DNA of 64,000 nt from Cunninghamia lanceolata (lineage: Eukaryota; Streptophyta; Pinopsida; Cupressales; Cupressaceae). The notes beneath the pieces are model-generated. The model was not told the DNA's origin. It was given only the letters and a program-made list of their open reading frames with translations, and did not search any database. Each line of letters begins with the position of its first letter. Position 1 is the stretch's first letter. The stretch spans positions 248,001-312,000 of the forward strand of contig BSBN01001483.1 in assembly GCA_027924645.1 (NCBI GenBank). Reading direction: 5' to 3'. The position numbers and the translations under genes are program-made. Of the stretch, positions 1-10,249 are shown in pieces.

Positions 1-720
1 ACATATATCAAAGCAATCAAACTAATTCTATATCAATTATGGCAAAAAGACACATCTAATGCAAGAATGTTTTGTGAATAGGTTAACTTACAAAGTCTTG
101 GATTTTTGTTATTATGTCTTCCTATGCTACTCAAGGATACCAAAAGCTAGAGATGCTATGATGGGGGCATAATAATTTTCCTTTGTCTGCTATTTGTGGA
201 TCAAACTTTAGTAATGTGACAACTTTTGTCTAACGACATGATCAACAAAAGATCATTGAGGACTTCAGAGGTCTGAACATGAAAAAGGGCAATCCTTGTC
301 TGTTGATATGCAAGAAATACTCAGGTCATTTAGATTCAATTTTGAGTAGATGCTTGTATTAACTTGCTATATCAAAATCCATGTAAGTAATACTTAGGGC
401 ATCTTGGTTTAATTATACCTAGATGCTTGTATTTTCTTACAACATAATAAATGCCCAATGATGAAATAAGCACTTCAAAATACTCACAATATCAAGATGA
501 CAAATATCCATATCCATACCATATCCAATTATAGTTCATATCCATATCCATATCCATAGTGTATACAATTGCACTCCAAATCCCATCCAATAAAGATCCA
601 AAATACAACGTATCAATGTTTGTAAAAGCTTGTGATTTCTTCTATCAAGTCATTTCTTCTATCGATCAAATTTCTATCTATCTTCATATCTCTCGTCAAT
701 AGTTCTAGTTGTTAATCTAG
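1..720 (+). repeat. Retroelement spacer fragment, inverted copy of 34.27-34.98 kb
   Basis: Read on the plus strand, this segment matches the reverse complement of about 34270-34980 with many small differences. Shared landmarks include CACATCTAATGCAAGAA near 50 and GATGCTATGATGGGGGCAT near 150. The other copy lies in the spacer between integrase and the antisense PMD gene of element X2, so this is probably the same spacer from a related element in opposite orientation. No gene is seen here. It also holds short TATCCA runs near 510-560. Confidence 0.7.
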
Positions 721-1021
721 GCAGTGATCAAAATACAAGTTTATCCTTAATCCATACCAATCGAGTCAAGCCAATCTTGTCAAATTGTCCAATCACAATT
801 AGCAGTCTTGATCCCAATCTTGTCGTAAACTATATCAATCAGTCATAACTATCCTTCATGTTTCTCTAGGGATATATCATTCCCCACCATGGCAACACTG
901 TCATATATTGTTATCATATGAAATATTTTAGACAGGATGTTGCATTGTCAAAACCAAACCCGGAGTCTTATATGACATGTTTCATTCCTGACACCAGACA
1001 TCATCGATCTATATTGTCAGT
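721..1021. other. Unassigned noncoding stretch
   Basis: No reading frame, repeat or terminal motif was recognised. It joins the inverted spacer fragment on the left to the end of the gag-like frame of X1 on the right. It may be internal sequence of X1. Confidence 0.4.
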
Positions 1022-1347
1022 TTATCGCTTGACCGGGGCATAAAGTGGGCTAAGAGGATCATCATGGTCAGCTTGATCATAGATAGGCTCTTCATAGATG
1101 GGATCTTGATCATAGATAGGATTTAGCTTGACCGAAGTAATGTTCTCTTGTATAGGTTCTCCATCAATGATAATATCTTGATCATAGAAAAGACATAGGT
1201 TATGGAGGGGCCGAAATTGGATCTCTAGCTCATGTATAGGATCAAGTTGCTCATGGATAGCTTCTTCATCAAAGGTAGTATCTTGATCATAGAAAAGATA
1301 TAGGTTATGCATGGTTGGAAATTGGATCTCTTTCTTAGGCATGGGTA

Positions 1348-1696
1348 TGTTGTAAGGTGTGACCCTTGGTCTCCTTGGTCAGTGCTGCGCTGCGGTGGTT
1401 TGTGACAAGGGCTTAACCGCCTCCTATTTTTGTTAAGTCAAGTGGTTGTATCAGACATTAATAGGTCAATCTTTTGGTGCAATGGCAACTAACAATTGGT
1501 ATCAGAGCCAAGGTCATGGGTTCAAACCCCGTGTTTGTGCTGGGGGGATTGTTGCAAGGTGTGACCCTTGGTCTCCTTGTTCAGCGCTACGCTGCAGTGG
1601 TTTATGACAAGGGCTTAACTGCCTCCCGTGCTTTTTAAGTCAAGTGGTTGTATTGAGCATTAATAGGTTGATCTTTTGGTGCAATGACAACTAACA
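1348..1696 (+). mobile_element. TRIM (terminal-repeat retrotransposon in miniature)
   Basis: Two direct repeats of exactly 147 bp, 1348-1494 and 1550-1696, both begin TGTTG and end CTAACA. By eye they differ at about 19 positions. The 55 bp between them start with ATTGGTATCAGAGCC, the complement of the 3' end of plant initiator tRNA-Met, and end with GCTGGGGGGAT, a purine tract directly before the second repeat. That is LTR, primer site, polypurine tract and LTR with no coding capacity: the layout of a TRIM. The flanks (GGGTA and AGGTC) do not give a clean 5-bp target duplication. It needs proteins from other elements to move. Confidence 0.85.
1497..1509 (+). other. Primer binding site of the TRIM (initiator tRNA-Met)
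   Basis: TGGTATCAGAGCC lies two bases after the first terminal repeat and matches the complement of the 3' end of plant tRNA-iMet. A GGGTTCAAACCC segment follows at about 1518, resembling a T-arm or B-box sequence; the rest of a tRNA is absent. Confidence 0.8.
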
Positions 1697-2574
1697 AGGT
1701 CTAGGACCATCAAAAAGATAGAGGTAATGTATGGGTCGGATGGGAGTGCTTTGATCTTCATTTAGACAAGGGGTTGAATTTTCCACATGCTCTAAAGTGT
1801 GCTCTTGACATAACTCTTGATGTGCTTGAATGGAAGTGGATAGCTCTTGGATAGGCTTGACATGTTCTTGATGGTTATCAACATGAAGGTATAATAGCTC
1901 TTGACTTGGGTTCATGGTAGGAGACTCTTTGATAAGCTCAAGGAATTGAGGATCACATGAAGGGGTTGTAGGATTTGACATGTTATTGGAAGCATCTTTT
2001 GTAAGGTAAGGACCAAAATTTGGGGACATGGTTGACTCTCTGCTAGTAGCCCTTGGATCACATCATTGGTAGGTGTATGGATAGGTGAATGAGGGGATTT
2101 AGCTTTCTCCCTAGCTTTTCTCTGGTTGTATAAATTTGGAAAAACTCTTTTCCATAAATCATCTGATGATTCCTTGGTTGTCAGTTTAGAGCTTGGGGAA
2201 CTCGATGGCGGTGTTGGCATAGGACTGGTATGTTTTGGAATATGTGTCTTAGAATATGGTGAAGAAGGACTAGTAGATAGAGTGGTATATGATTTCCAAC
2301 TTGAGGTGGTGCTTGCCTTGTCATGAGCATCATTAAGATAGGAAAAGGATGTATGATTTTGGGACGAGGCGTAGCTGGTACTGGCACGTTCAACTTGCAA
2401 GATTGCCATTTCTTGTTGTAAGACTTGGATTTGTTGAGAAATTGCTATACAATCTTGGGACGAGGGACCTAAGTTTATTTACAATTGCAGATATTGGAGT
2501 TTTTGAGCAATATATTCTAATTGGTTTGCCATTGACACAAGATCAGAAAAGCTTACTGTGATAGACGTGCAACT

Positions 2575-2730
2575 AAAAATGTGTGGCTTCAAAAGGTAAA
2601 TGCGTTGCAGGTCGAAGCAAAATCTGCCAATCTAGTAAATTTTATATGCGCCGCAACATGGATCAAATGCACAGCAAGTCTATGTAAATGCACCATAGGT
2701 CATGGCAAATGCGCCACTCTAGTTTGAGCT
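2575..2730 (-). repeat. Degenerate minisatellite with an AAATGCGCC core
   Basis: Short blocks of the type AAATGCGCC, AAATGCACC and AAATGCGTT recur about every 25-35 bp. They lie in the leader of X1 just upstream of its gag-like frame and are the same motif (GGCGCATTT on the minus strand) as in 3890-4240 and, on the plus strand, in 31060-31345. Confidence 0.55.
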
Positions 2731-3889
2731 TGGTTTTTTAGAGTTTTTTGGAACGTTTTCAGGATTTTTCTGTTTTTAGTTTGAAAACTTGGTGTTTCTA
2801 AAATTTTATGTTCAATTATGGCAAAGACACAACAAACACAGAAATTTTCATGATTTTATCTTTTGTTATTTTTTTTTGTATTTTTGGACTATTTTGACTC
2901 AAAAATAAGTACAGCCTAGGCTAGATAGGACAATATTTATTGAATCCTCTAGCTGTGCATATTCAAAGCGTGTAGCTCTAGGATCTGGTAGTGCCATCTC
3001 CCCTCCACTGCACTCACTTCTCACACATACCAAATCCAAGTTTCCTTAGGCTCATACCCCCACCAAACCATAGGATTGTCCCTGCTACCTCTACTAAGAA
3101 TCACATGAATTGAGGCCGCTTCAAGAGCTCCACCCTTTGTGTCAACAAATAGGGGTTTTTGGTATACTACATAAATGGTTCGTAGTCAAGGCAACCGTTT
3201 GAGTGGTTACACGTGTGGTGGCACTAGTCTTCGTTATAGAGTCTCCCAGCCTCAAAGGGTTACACCTTAGAGGGTTTTGGGGGAGGTTGGCCGTCGGTGT
3301 AACACAACAACACTCGTTGCAGGAGGTTTTCACCTCAAGCATATATTATTTTAAGTGGATTGGTAGGGCTTGGCTTTAGCCTGTTACCACTCAGGGTCAT
3401 TCCCACTTGGACAGACATGCATCCAAGGGCAGGCCCCTCTAAAGGTTAAACAAATGGAATGGGAAGTCCGGTGTTCTGGTCACCCAGTAAAGCGGAGAGT
3501 TTAAGCCTATTGTCATTCAACAATCACAGAAGACACTGATTTATCCAATACTAGTTAAAAGGAAAACAACTAAATGGGCTATCTACTTGTGCACTCACCG
3601 TTTATTAACTTTGAAGTGTTTAAAACATAGCAATGGTTCATTTTCCCATTTGTAAGATAGCAATGATCTAACTAAAGAAGATAGCAATATGCAGATATAG
3701 CGGTGGTTCAATTACTCTCTTCCTAGTTATGGACTACGTGAAATTTGTATGCATGCATTTTTTTGTTACTTTTTCCCCTCAATTAATCTAAATGAACTAT
3801 TCAATGTAGCTAAATGATCTAATCCAGCCTCTAATCCTGCAAGACAAATGTTAGCTCAAGCATAAAAATCAGGTGAAACCCTAAAATCA
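2731..3889 (-). other. X1 leader, noncoding
   Basis: This stretch lies between the two minisatellite blocks of X1. I see no convincing frame; the short open stretches are unlike any family I know and are interrupted by homopolymer and AT-rich runs. It is most likely untranslated leader sequence. Confidence 0.5.
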
Positions 3890-4240
3890 CAGTGCAAAAC
3901 AGAAGCACCGCTATGCAGTCTGAATGCATAGAAATAGAGCTAGCATGCGTCATTGTACAAATGCACTAAGATAGGTGTCAAAAGCACTATAAAAAAGAGA
4001 CATATGCGTTAAACTAACAAAAGCACCGTCAAACAGTATAAAAGCGCTGTAATGGAAAGTATATGTGCCGTAAATACAAAAGCATTGGAACAGGGGTTAT
4101 AAGCACCAAGACAGAGTGTGTATGCGCCCTATATGTATAAGCATCAAAATAGAATGTAAAAGCGCTGGTTTAGAGATTGAATGCACTGGACTTCTGCATG
4201 CGCCGAGACAGGAGGTATATGCGCCATGGGATCACTCAGA
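3890..4240 (-). repeat. Degenerate minisatellite in the X1 leader
   Basis: About ten blocks with an AAAGCGC(C/T)G or TATGCGCC core recur roughly every 30 bp, with near-random sequence between cores. The array begins about 110 bp inside the primer binding site. The same core on the opposite strand fills the first intron of the PMD gene at 31 kb. Confidence 0.65.
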
Positions 4241-4330
4241 TGCATCGGATCAACCTGTCAAAAGTTTGTACAAAACCTATACGGAACCTGCATCTTAAAA
4301 GCTCAGATTTTTGATTAGAAAGGGGGCAAG

Positions 4331-4349
4331 GGCCCCACAGTGGGCACCA
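4331..4349 (-). other. Primer binding site of X1
   Basis: On the minus strand TGGTGCCCACTGTGGGGCC starts a few bases after the LTR end CCCTTACA. The leading TGG pairs with a tRNA CCA end, and closely similar sites are common in plant Ty3 elements. I do not assign the tRNA. Confidence 0.7.
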
Positions 4350-4353
4350 AAAA

Positions 4354-5417
4354 TGTAAGGGTAAAAATGGGATAATCAATTTAAGAATATTAAACCCAAA
4401 CACCAATGAAATATGAAGATAAAAGGTATTAAAATAAGAATAAGATGATACTTACACCTTTACCTTATGCCTTCCATTGCTTGCCTTTTCTATCTTGATC
4501 TTGATGGAGATGAATGTTGGCCCTTAGGAAGCTTGTCCTCAAGATGACAAGATGAATTTGGCTAGGATACTTTGTGTGATTGAAGATGAGCTTCAACACA
4601 CTAATGAAATGGATGATAATGATATGAAGTGATGGTAGTAGTGGTAGCAAAGGCGCGCTAGTGTTTCTGCAGCATAAGTTTACTCAAGCAATGGATATGC
4701 AATGAAGAAGGAGAGGGTTGCATTTATAGAGTTGTGTAGGAGAATATCAATGGTTGAGAAGAAATGAGAAGATCAACAGAGGAGAATGGTTGAGGAACAT
4801 GCAACCAATGGAAGAAAGACATGTGTCATTCAAAAAGAAGCTTTGTTGAGTTAATTGCTTTCTTGATGAGGATGATCTTTGTTTTTCCTAAATTAGAATT
4901 TAATTTTCTAATTTAAGAGAAAAGTTTCTTTAACTCAACTTTTTCTTTTGTATGACAAGAGGAATTTATTTTTAGAAGATATGAAGATTTTTAGAAGATA
5001 AGAAAACATAATTAAATAAATAAATTTATTTAATTACTTGTAGAAGATTTGAAAGATAAGAAAGCAAATTAAATAAATAAATTTATTTAATTTACTTGCA
5101 CATGATTTTGAAAGAATAAATAAAATATATAATTATATTTTATTTTTGGAGATTTTAATTTAAATAACTTTGTATTTTATTTAAATTTCAAAGAATGGAT
5201 AGTTTAATTAAATAATTAAAATTATTTAATTATTTTAGAAGAATAAAGTTGATATAGATGAAATTAATTAAATAAATGTAATTTATTTAATTATATGGGA
5301 GAAAGTGAATGAAATAAATAAATTGATTTATTTATTTATTGATAGAGGAATGTGAAGATGAAATAAATATTAAAAATATTTATTTAAGTAGAGTCATGTC
5401 ATTTTTAGGTGTATACA
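4354..5417 (-). repeat. 5' LTR of X1
   Basis: The LTR starts TGTATACACC at 5417 and ends CCCTTACA at 4354 on the minus strand, 1064 bp. A TATAAATG box lies at 4728-4721, about 690 bp inside, so U3 is long. The U3 part (about 4900-5400) is very AT-rich with many TAATTAAATAAATT-like blocks. The LTR is homologous to about 29467-30508, where the outer 120 bp are nearly the same. Confidence 0.8.
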
Positions 5418-8050
5418 CACAATAATCAGAGTCCATGGTTTCAATGAGGAGCCTGTGTTGTTGCCTAAAATATTAATCCCTAGGGTTGCATTCTTAGAGG
5501 TGACTCGACAGGTGTCTATGGTTGATAACGAGTTTCGCCACAAGAAAAAGAAAAAGAAGATGTATGATATCCCATGGGTCAGGAAAAATATGGCACTTGA
5601 GGTTAGAGATGCAGAGCACCTTTTGCTAAGAAAGCTAGCTGCCTTGGGTTTCTTCATCATTGAAGATAAATGGAAGTATGACCTAGACAATTTTATGGAC
5701 TCCTGGATTAGGAATAACAAAGTCCGTGCTAAAATTGTACATGAGGGTCAGCCATTCTAGGAAGATAGAAGGAATCCTAAAGAAGACAACCCAGACCTAA
5801 ATGTTGAACTAGCTGATTTGCCCTATGAAGGGCCTAGGCCATGGGAAAATTTTTATGTTAAAGAAAAAGTTTATGACCCTAAGATAAAAATGACTACTAG
5901 TTTGAGAAAATCATTGAAGGCCTAAGATTGGAAACCAGAGAAGATTGAAGCCTATTGGAAGTATAGGCAAGAAATTTTAGAGTTAACACATTCTTTTGGG
6001 AATATTGACACAGATGAGAAATGGGAATCAATTTGGGATGAGTGGCATCCCTCCCCAGTTTCTAGCCTAGAAACTAGTAAAATTCAGAGGAAGAGGAGTC
6101 AGAGGAGGAAGCAGAGTCACCTCGCATAATGCAAGAGACATGATAGGCCTCTTCTGCTGCTCGTGCATCCTCATGGCCCCAATCCCTCAGTACGCTAGAA
6201 AAGTAGAAAGGTGTGGTCTCATCACCAACCATGGGGGTTCAAGTAGCTTCAGCATCTGGAGGTCCCAGATTTGTTCCTTTGCAACCACCAGTGGTGGTAA
6301 ATGTGGCAAAGAAATAAACAGAGGAAGAAACAGGAGAGAGACCTAGGAAACATAGGAAATTGCACCTAGAAGAGGAGTCAGATGAAGAAATTGAGCCACA
6401 ACAGTAACAACTACCAATCACCTCTTCGGTCGCTCAGTTAAGTGTTTCTTCTCCCTTTTCTTCTCTGTCTCTATCTTCTACTTTAGGAGTGGAAATCCCA
6501 ATTAGCCAAGCATTTACACCCCCTGTCACTTCTGTTGTGCTTTCATCAACCCTTGCCCCAATTGCTAGTTCATAGTCCATTTCATTACCACTCTTTTCTC
6601 CATCTATGCCAAAAAGAACCCCTCCTCAAGTTTCTCCTAGCCAACAATTATTGGCTATTCCCTATGGCCTGCCTCAAGGACATTCCTTTGCTGGAGGATA
6701 CATTGCTTCACCTCTTACATTCCAAGCCCAAGCAGACACAACAAAAAGGGATAGAGAAGCTAGAATGGACAAGAAGAGGAAGAAGGAAAACAAGAACCCT
6801 ACTGTGCCACACATGAGGTCACTTTTTGATCCCATTCAACAACAATTGAAAGTCACACATTTATCTCCAAATGTGGTGAAACCTAATGAATAGATGTAGC
6901 CCCAAGACTATTCAATGAATGCTGTAGCTATGGATATGTCTCTTTTCAGGCCACAAGATAGGGTCTGGCTACTAAATGGGACTGCATCTACTATTGCAAC
7001 CAACTACCTAAAAGTGTCCAAGAAGTTGCAGAAAGTAGAGAGTGATTTAGCTCAGGAGAAGGCGAATAGTAGCAACTTGGCTGGGGAAGTTCAAATGAAG
7101 AAGAATGGGATTGAGAGTTTGAACAAACAGTTGCAAAATATTGTTTCTTGTTAGATACATCGGGCTACACAGGCCCAGAATGCTTCTCTTAAGTCTGAGC
7201 TAGCACAAGAAAAGGCTGCAGTGACTGTATTGAGACAAGAGAAAGCTACTTTGGAGAAGAAATATCAAGAGAAATTGCAGCAGGCCACACAATTTCAATA
7301 GAAGTTGTTGAGTGAGCAAAATGCTAATGGTGCAATTCAGGCACAACTCCTAGTAGAGCAACAAAGAACAAAACAACTAACAATTGAGTTAGCTAATAGG
7401 CCACATAATGCTGGAGTTTTGAATTTGGTGAAAGAGCTTTATGTTTCAATATGGAAGAGAATCTCTGAGGAGATTATCCAGTGAAGACCATCTTTAACAT
7501 TTTTGTTAAATGCCCAACAACTATGTGAGAAGGTTGAAACCTCGGTACAGGCCACTTTGTCTACTGTTTTATTGAGGGTTTCTGACTCTTAGCTTTTATT
7601 GAAGAAATTATATGATACAACAGATGAGACTCTATCAGCAACAGGTATCAATGACATAATGGTCACTGCTAAAAAGGTAAATGAGGTTCTGAGTTCCAAC
7701 TTTGCAGCTACAAACTGCCAAGAACTCTTGAATATAGTGAAAGGAGTGAAGGACATGAAGAAACATATAGAGGATTTGGTGCAACTGGGTCTTCCTTCAC
7801 CATTCCTAGATAACAACACAATATTAATGATTGATGACATCAAGGCCCTGTTCTTAACCAGGCAAAATGATGAAACAATTTTTTAGGGTTTGAGTGATTC
7901 TTCATCATTCAAAGAGTTGGAAGCTGTGTTGATACCTATGGCCCAGCTAGAGTTTTAGTTAAAGACTGTGGTCCAAATTTTGCAAACATTTTCCCACAAA
8001 GATATAATTAATCTTGATTTTGCTTTTCAAGATTTATAGAGTAGATAGGG
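5418..8050 (+). pseudogene. V: broken coiled-coil protein of a retroelement, env position
   Basis: An open frame runs from the X1 LTR border at 5418 to a TAG at 5758 and continues to about 6100. It contains a Lys-rich run (HKKKKKKMYDIPW) and Trp-rich segments such as YWKYRQEILEL. After a frameshift near 6100-6450, a second frame runs to about 8050: a Pro/Gln-rich part (6600-6890), then a long coiled coil (about 6990-7430, for example KKLQKVESDLAQEKAN) and a helical C-terminal part (7600-7890). At least ten in-frame stops are TAG, with one TAA and one TGA. The 5' part is cut off by X1. An LTR-like region follows, so this frame sits between pol and the 3' LTR of its element, as in W and Z. I do not recognise the family and assign no function. 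Confidence 0.5.
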
Positions 8051-8300
8051 ATTCTCTGATTCAGAATGGTCTATTTACTAGACAACATTGCAGAATTTGT
8101 GACTCTGTGTTATATTTTTAATACATATATTTTTGCCAGTTTTGGGTTCTTTCTGAGCAGGCTCAGAAGTCCTATTGGTCACCAAGAACTGTAGAGTGTC
8201 AAAAACTCTACATTTTTTGTTTCAGTCACACCGAGTCTGCAGGTCCTTTTTGTTTCTGTAACGTTTCAAAGATATTGCTGTGCGGGTTTCTATTGCTTTG

Positions 8301-9134
8301 TGTGGAAGCCGCCAAGTGTCAAGCCATAGTTCAAGCCACGGTATTTCTTTCAAATATTAACTTTTGTGCGGAGCTCGCCACATGGCAAATTGTTTAAATA
8401 TTTCAAGTTTTGCTTTGCTGTGGAGGTTGCCATGTGGTGCATGCAGAGATAGTCCCTAAAGTTTCTATGTGTTGAGCGGAGGCTGTCGTGTGTCTTTTTG
8501 CTTTGTTGCGGAGGGTGCCGCGTGTTCTTTTTGTTTCATGTTATCATTGGTAATAAAAGATGGTGGGCCATAGTGATGTTAAGTTTCAAGATAGCGGAGA
8601 ACACCATGTGGTGGATGCATAGATAAAGTTGTTTTGTTTATGACCCTTTCTGATGAGAAACTTAAAATTTCTAAAGTAATGCAGAACCTGCCAAGTGTCA
8701 GCTTCCGTGAGAGTTTCAAATGTTTCATAATGTTTCAAGTAGCAATGTAGGTGCCGCTACATGTTTATTATTGTGCGTGTGGAAGATGCCACCTATTCCA
8801 GTTTTCTCCTTTAAAGTTAATGCAACATTGAAGCTGTGGGTCCCATTATTAATATGTTTGTTTCTAAACTGATGCATGTTGTGACAGTTCTCAACAGCGG
8901 AGTTCACCCAAGCATAAAGACACAGTTTGGAGGGCTTTACGAAAGAAGACACGTAGATGATTTTGAATGCTGTAGATTACGACAAGTGTCATTTTCCTGT
9001 TCATTCTTGAGAGACAAAGGGGTTTCTCATTTTTCTATGGACGCTGCCATCTATCACAATATGTTCCAAGTTTTACAAACATGGGTCTCACCATGTGTCT
9101 GTCCCTTAATGGAAGGAGGTGTGCCACATATATT
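8301..9134 (+). promoter_or_regulatory. Array of GCGGAGG-TGCCA-GTG motifs in the V LTR
   Basis: Related segments occur near 8301, 8365, 8417, 8471, 8505, 8591, 8679, 8741, 8773, 8894, 8966, 9033, 9080 and 9112. Each has a (T)GCGGAGG-like left part, then TGCCA(C/T)(G/A)TG or a variant. Several right halves resemble a G-box (CACGTG) with one change, such as GCCACATGGC and CACCATGTGG. Spacing is irregular, about 35-110 bp. Position upstream of the TATA box suggests enhancer repeats (inference). Confidence 0.5.
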
Positions 9135-9279
9135 TTGCCCCAGTCAATGAGCTTGCAGGAAGGAAAAAACTGTTACAGATTTGAAGGATCGTAACCGCTG
9201 AAGACTTCCAGTTATCTTCAATTCTGTTGGGCCGTTGGGATTCGATTGTTGCAGACAATCTAGAGTCAAATCTTAGGCT

Positions 9280-9287
9280 ATAAATAT
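9280..9287 (+). promoter_or_regulatory. TATA box of the V LTR
   Basis: TATAAATA within GGCTATAAATATG, downstream of the motif array. A transcript would start about 30 bp further on, near 9310-9320. Confidence 0.5.
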
Positions 9288-9828
9288 GTAAAATTTGTAA
9301 TAGATCAACACAGATTTAGACATATAGAGAATGCAGATAGAGATATTTTTCTATTAGAGATTTAAGAAAGAAGTCAGAGACTTTTGCTATGACTAGTTGA
9401 TACCATTTTGCCTTTATTTTGTTATTCTTAATTAGAAAGTTAATGTACCTATGCATGTATCTGTGCCTTTTATGTTGCTGAAAAATTAATGAGAAGAACT
9501 CAGTTCTATGCCTTGGTTGATATTATCTATGTCATTGCAAAGTGTCTGATTGTGAGCCTTTGATTTTATTCATTGCATCTATTTATGTTAATCATGCAGT
9601 ATCTGCTCTTTAATGTAACTAAATCTTGAGGATAGTTTCACTGTGCTTAATTTGAAGGAAATACTTTTACTCAGGTGCATTGCCATAGATAGATTTGTTT
9701 AATTGTATTTGTAATCCTATTAGTTTCTTACCCTTTTCCTCAAAATCCATTTAAGATAGAGAAGAGCCAGCTTCTTTAAAATTTGGAGGTTGTTTCAGGT
9801 AGCAAGTCCCACATTTTGAAACTTCCCA

Positions 9829-10249
9829 TGTTGGTGTTAGAACCTGCCCAATTTTATACATCAACACATACCACTTCATTCTGCACTGTTCACTGTTTTT
9901 GTCTTACTTCTACTGACCCAGACTTAGTCTTTTCATCAGATGACTTCCAGAGGAAGTCATGACTTGATTATTGGAATGTAACATCAATAGATAACTGTGA
10001 ACATCATACCTAAGCCACATCTTCATATCTTCACTTGTGGAGGAGTACTGATCCTTTTTCTGTCTTACACCTGAACATTTCCAATACTTGCCAATTTAGG
10101 GCTTCTGGACTAGAATGCTTGTACCTTATTGCTGAATTAGGATTGTCTTCTAGAGTAATGTGACTTTTCCATTGTGATGAATGCTCTTTGCCTTGTTGCC
10201 ATCAATGACAACACTCTAGTCTACTACATATCAGTGTGTCTTGCCAACA
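9829..10249 (-). repeat. Possible Ty1/copia-type LTR, single copy
   Basis: On the minus strand the segment starts TGTTGGCAAG and ends CTAACACCAACA, giving TGTTGG/CCAACA inverted ends 421 bp apart. It contains GTGTTGTCATTGATGGCAAC, also present near 28750 in a second LTR-like segment. The 5-bp flanks (TCCCA and ATGGC) do not match, so it may be part of a larger damaged copy rather than a clean solo LTR. Confidence 0.45.

Larger units (their letters stand above)
1022..2532 (-). pseudogene. Gag-like protein of X1, broken and interrupted by a TRIM
   Basis: The frame opens at an ATG whose complement lies at 2530-2532 and begins MANQLEYIAQKLQYLQL, followed by a TAA stop. It continues Gln-rich, then Ser/Thr/Pro-rich, to about 2060, and shifts frame into a Glu/His/Gln-rich part (2029-1691). 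The last part (1342-1022) contains two imperfect copies of a module centred on HNLYLFYDQD and HNLCLFYDQD, and the related HYLYLFDGPR lies just before the TRIM at 1697. The TRIM therefore split a module repeat. No CCHC knuckle or catalytic motif is visible. Gag is inferred only from position after the primer site and leader. Confidence 0.45.
1022..5417 (-). mobile_element. X1: 5' half of a decayed Ty3-type LTR retrotransposon
   Basis: On the minus strand the order is 5' LTR (5417-4354), primer binding site (4349-4331), a long leader with minisatellites, and a broken gag-like frame (2532-1022). Protease, reverse transcriptase and the other LTR are not in the window, so the element runs off the left edge or is truncated. 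The LTR is of the same type as the one at about 29467-30508 (X2), including the TATA position and the AT-rich outer end. X2 encodes a Tat-like integrase tail, so X1 is probably a Tat-like element too (inference). At its outer LTR end it interrupts the reading frame of V. Confidence 0.7.
8051..9824 (+). repeat. Probable LTR of V with motif array and promoter
   Basis: Directly after the broken frame of V comes noncoding DNA with about 800 bp of recurring short motifs (8301-9134) and then a TATAAATA box at 9280-9287 in a CTATAAATATG context. That is the usual U3-then-promoter order of an LTR. I could not fix the outer ends, and no second copy is in the window. An inverted repeat TGTAGAGT/ACTCTACA with a 7-nt loop lies at 8190-8212. 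Confidence 0.45.

Noticed and set aside
1497..1535. Possible tRNA gene (TGGTATCAGAGCC followed by GGGTTCAAACCC)
   Set aside because: It is the primer binding site of the TRIM plus a T-arm-like segment; no cloverleaf can be formed and it lies exactly between two terminal repeats.
5394..5720. Minus-strand frame of 108 codons
   Set aside because: It is the complement of the V coiled-coil frame and crosses the X1 LTR border.
8836..9150. Open frame of 104 codons on the plus strand
   Set aside because: It lies in the presumed U3 of the V LTR across the motif array; its composition follows the repeats and no family is recognised.
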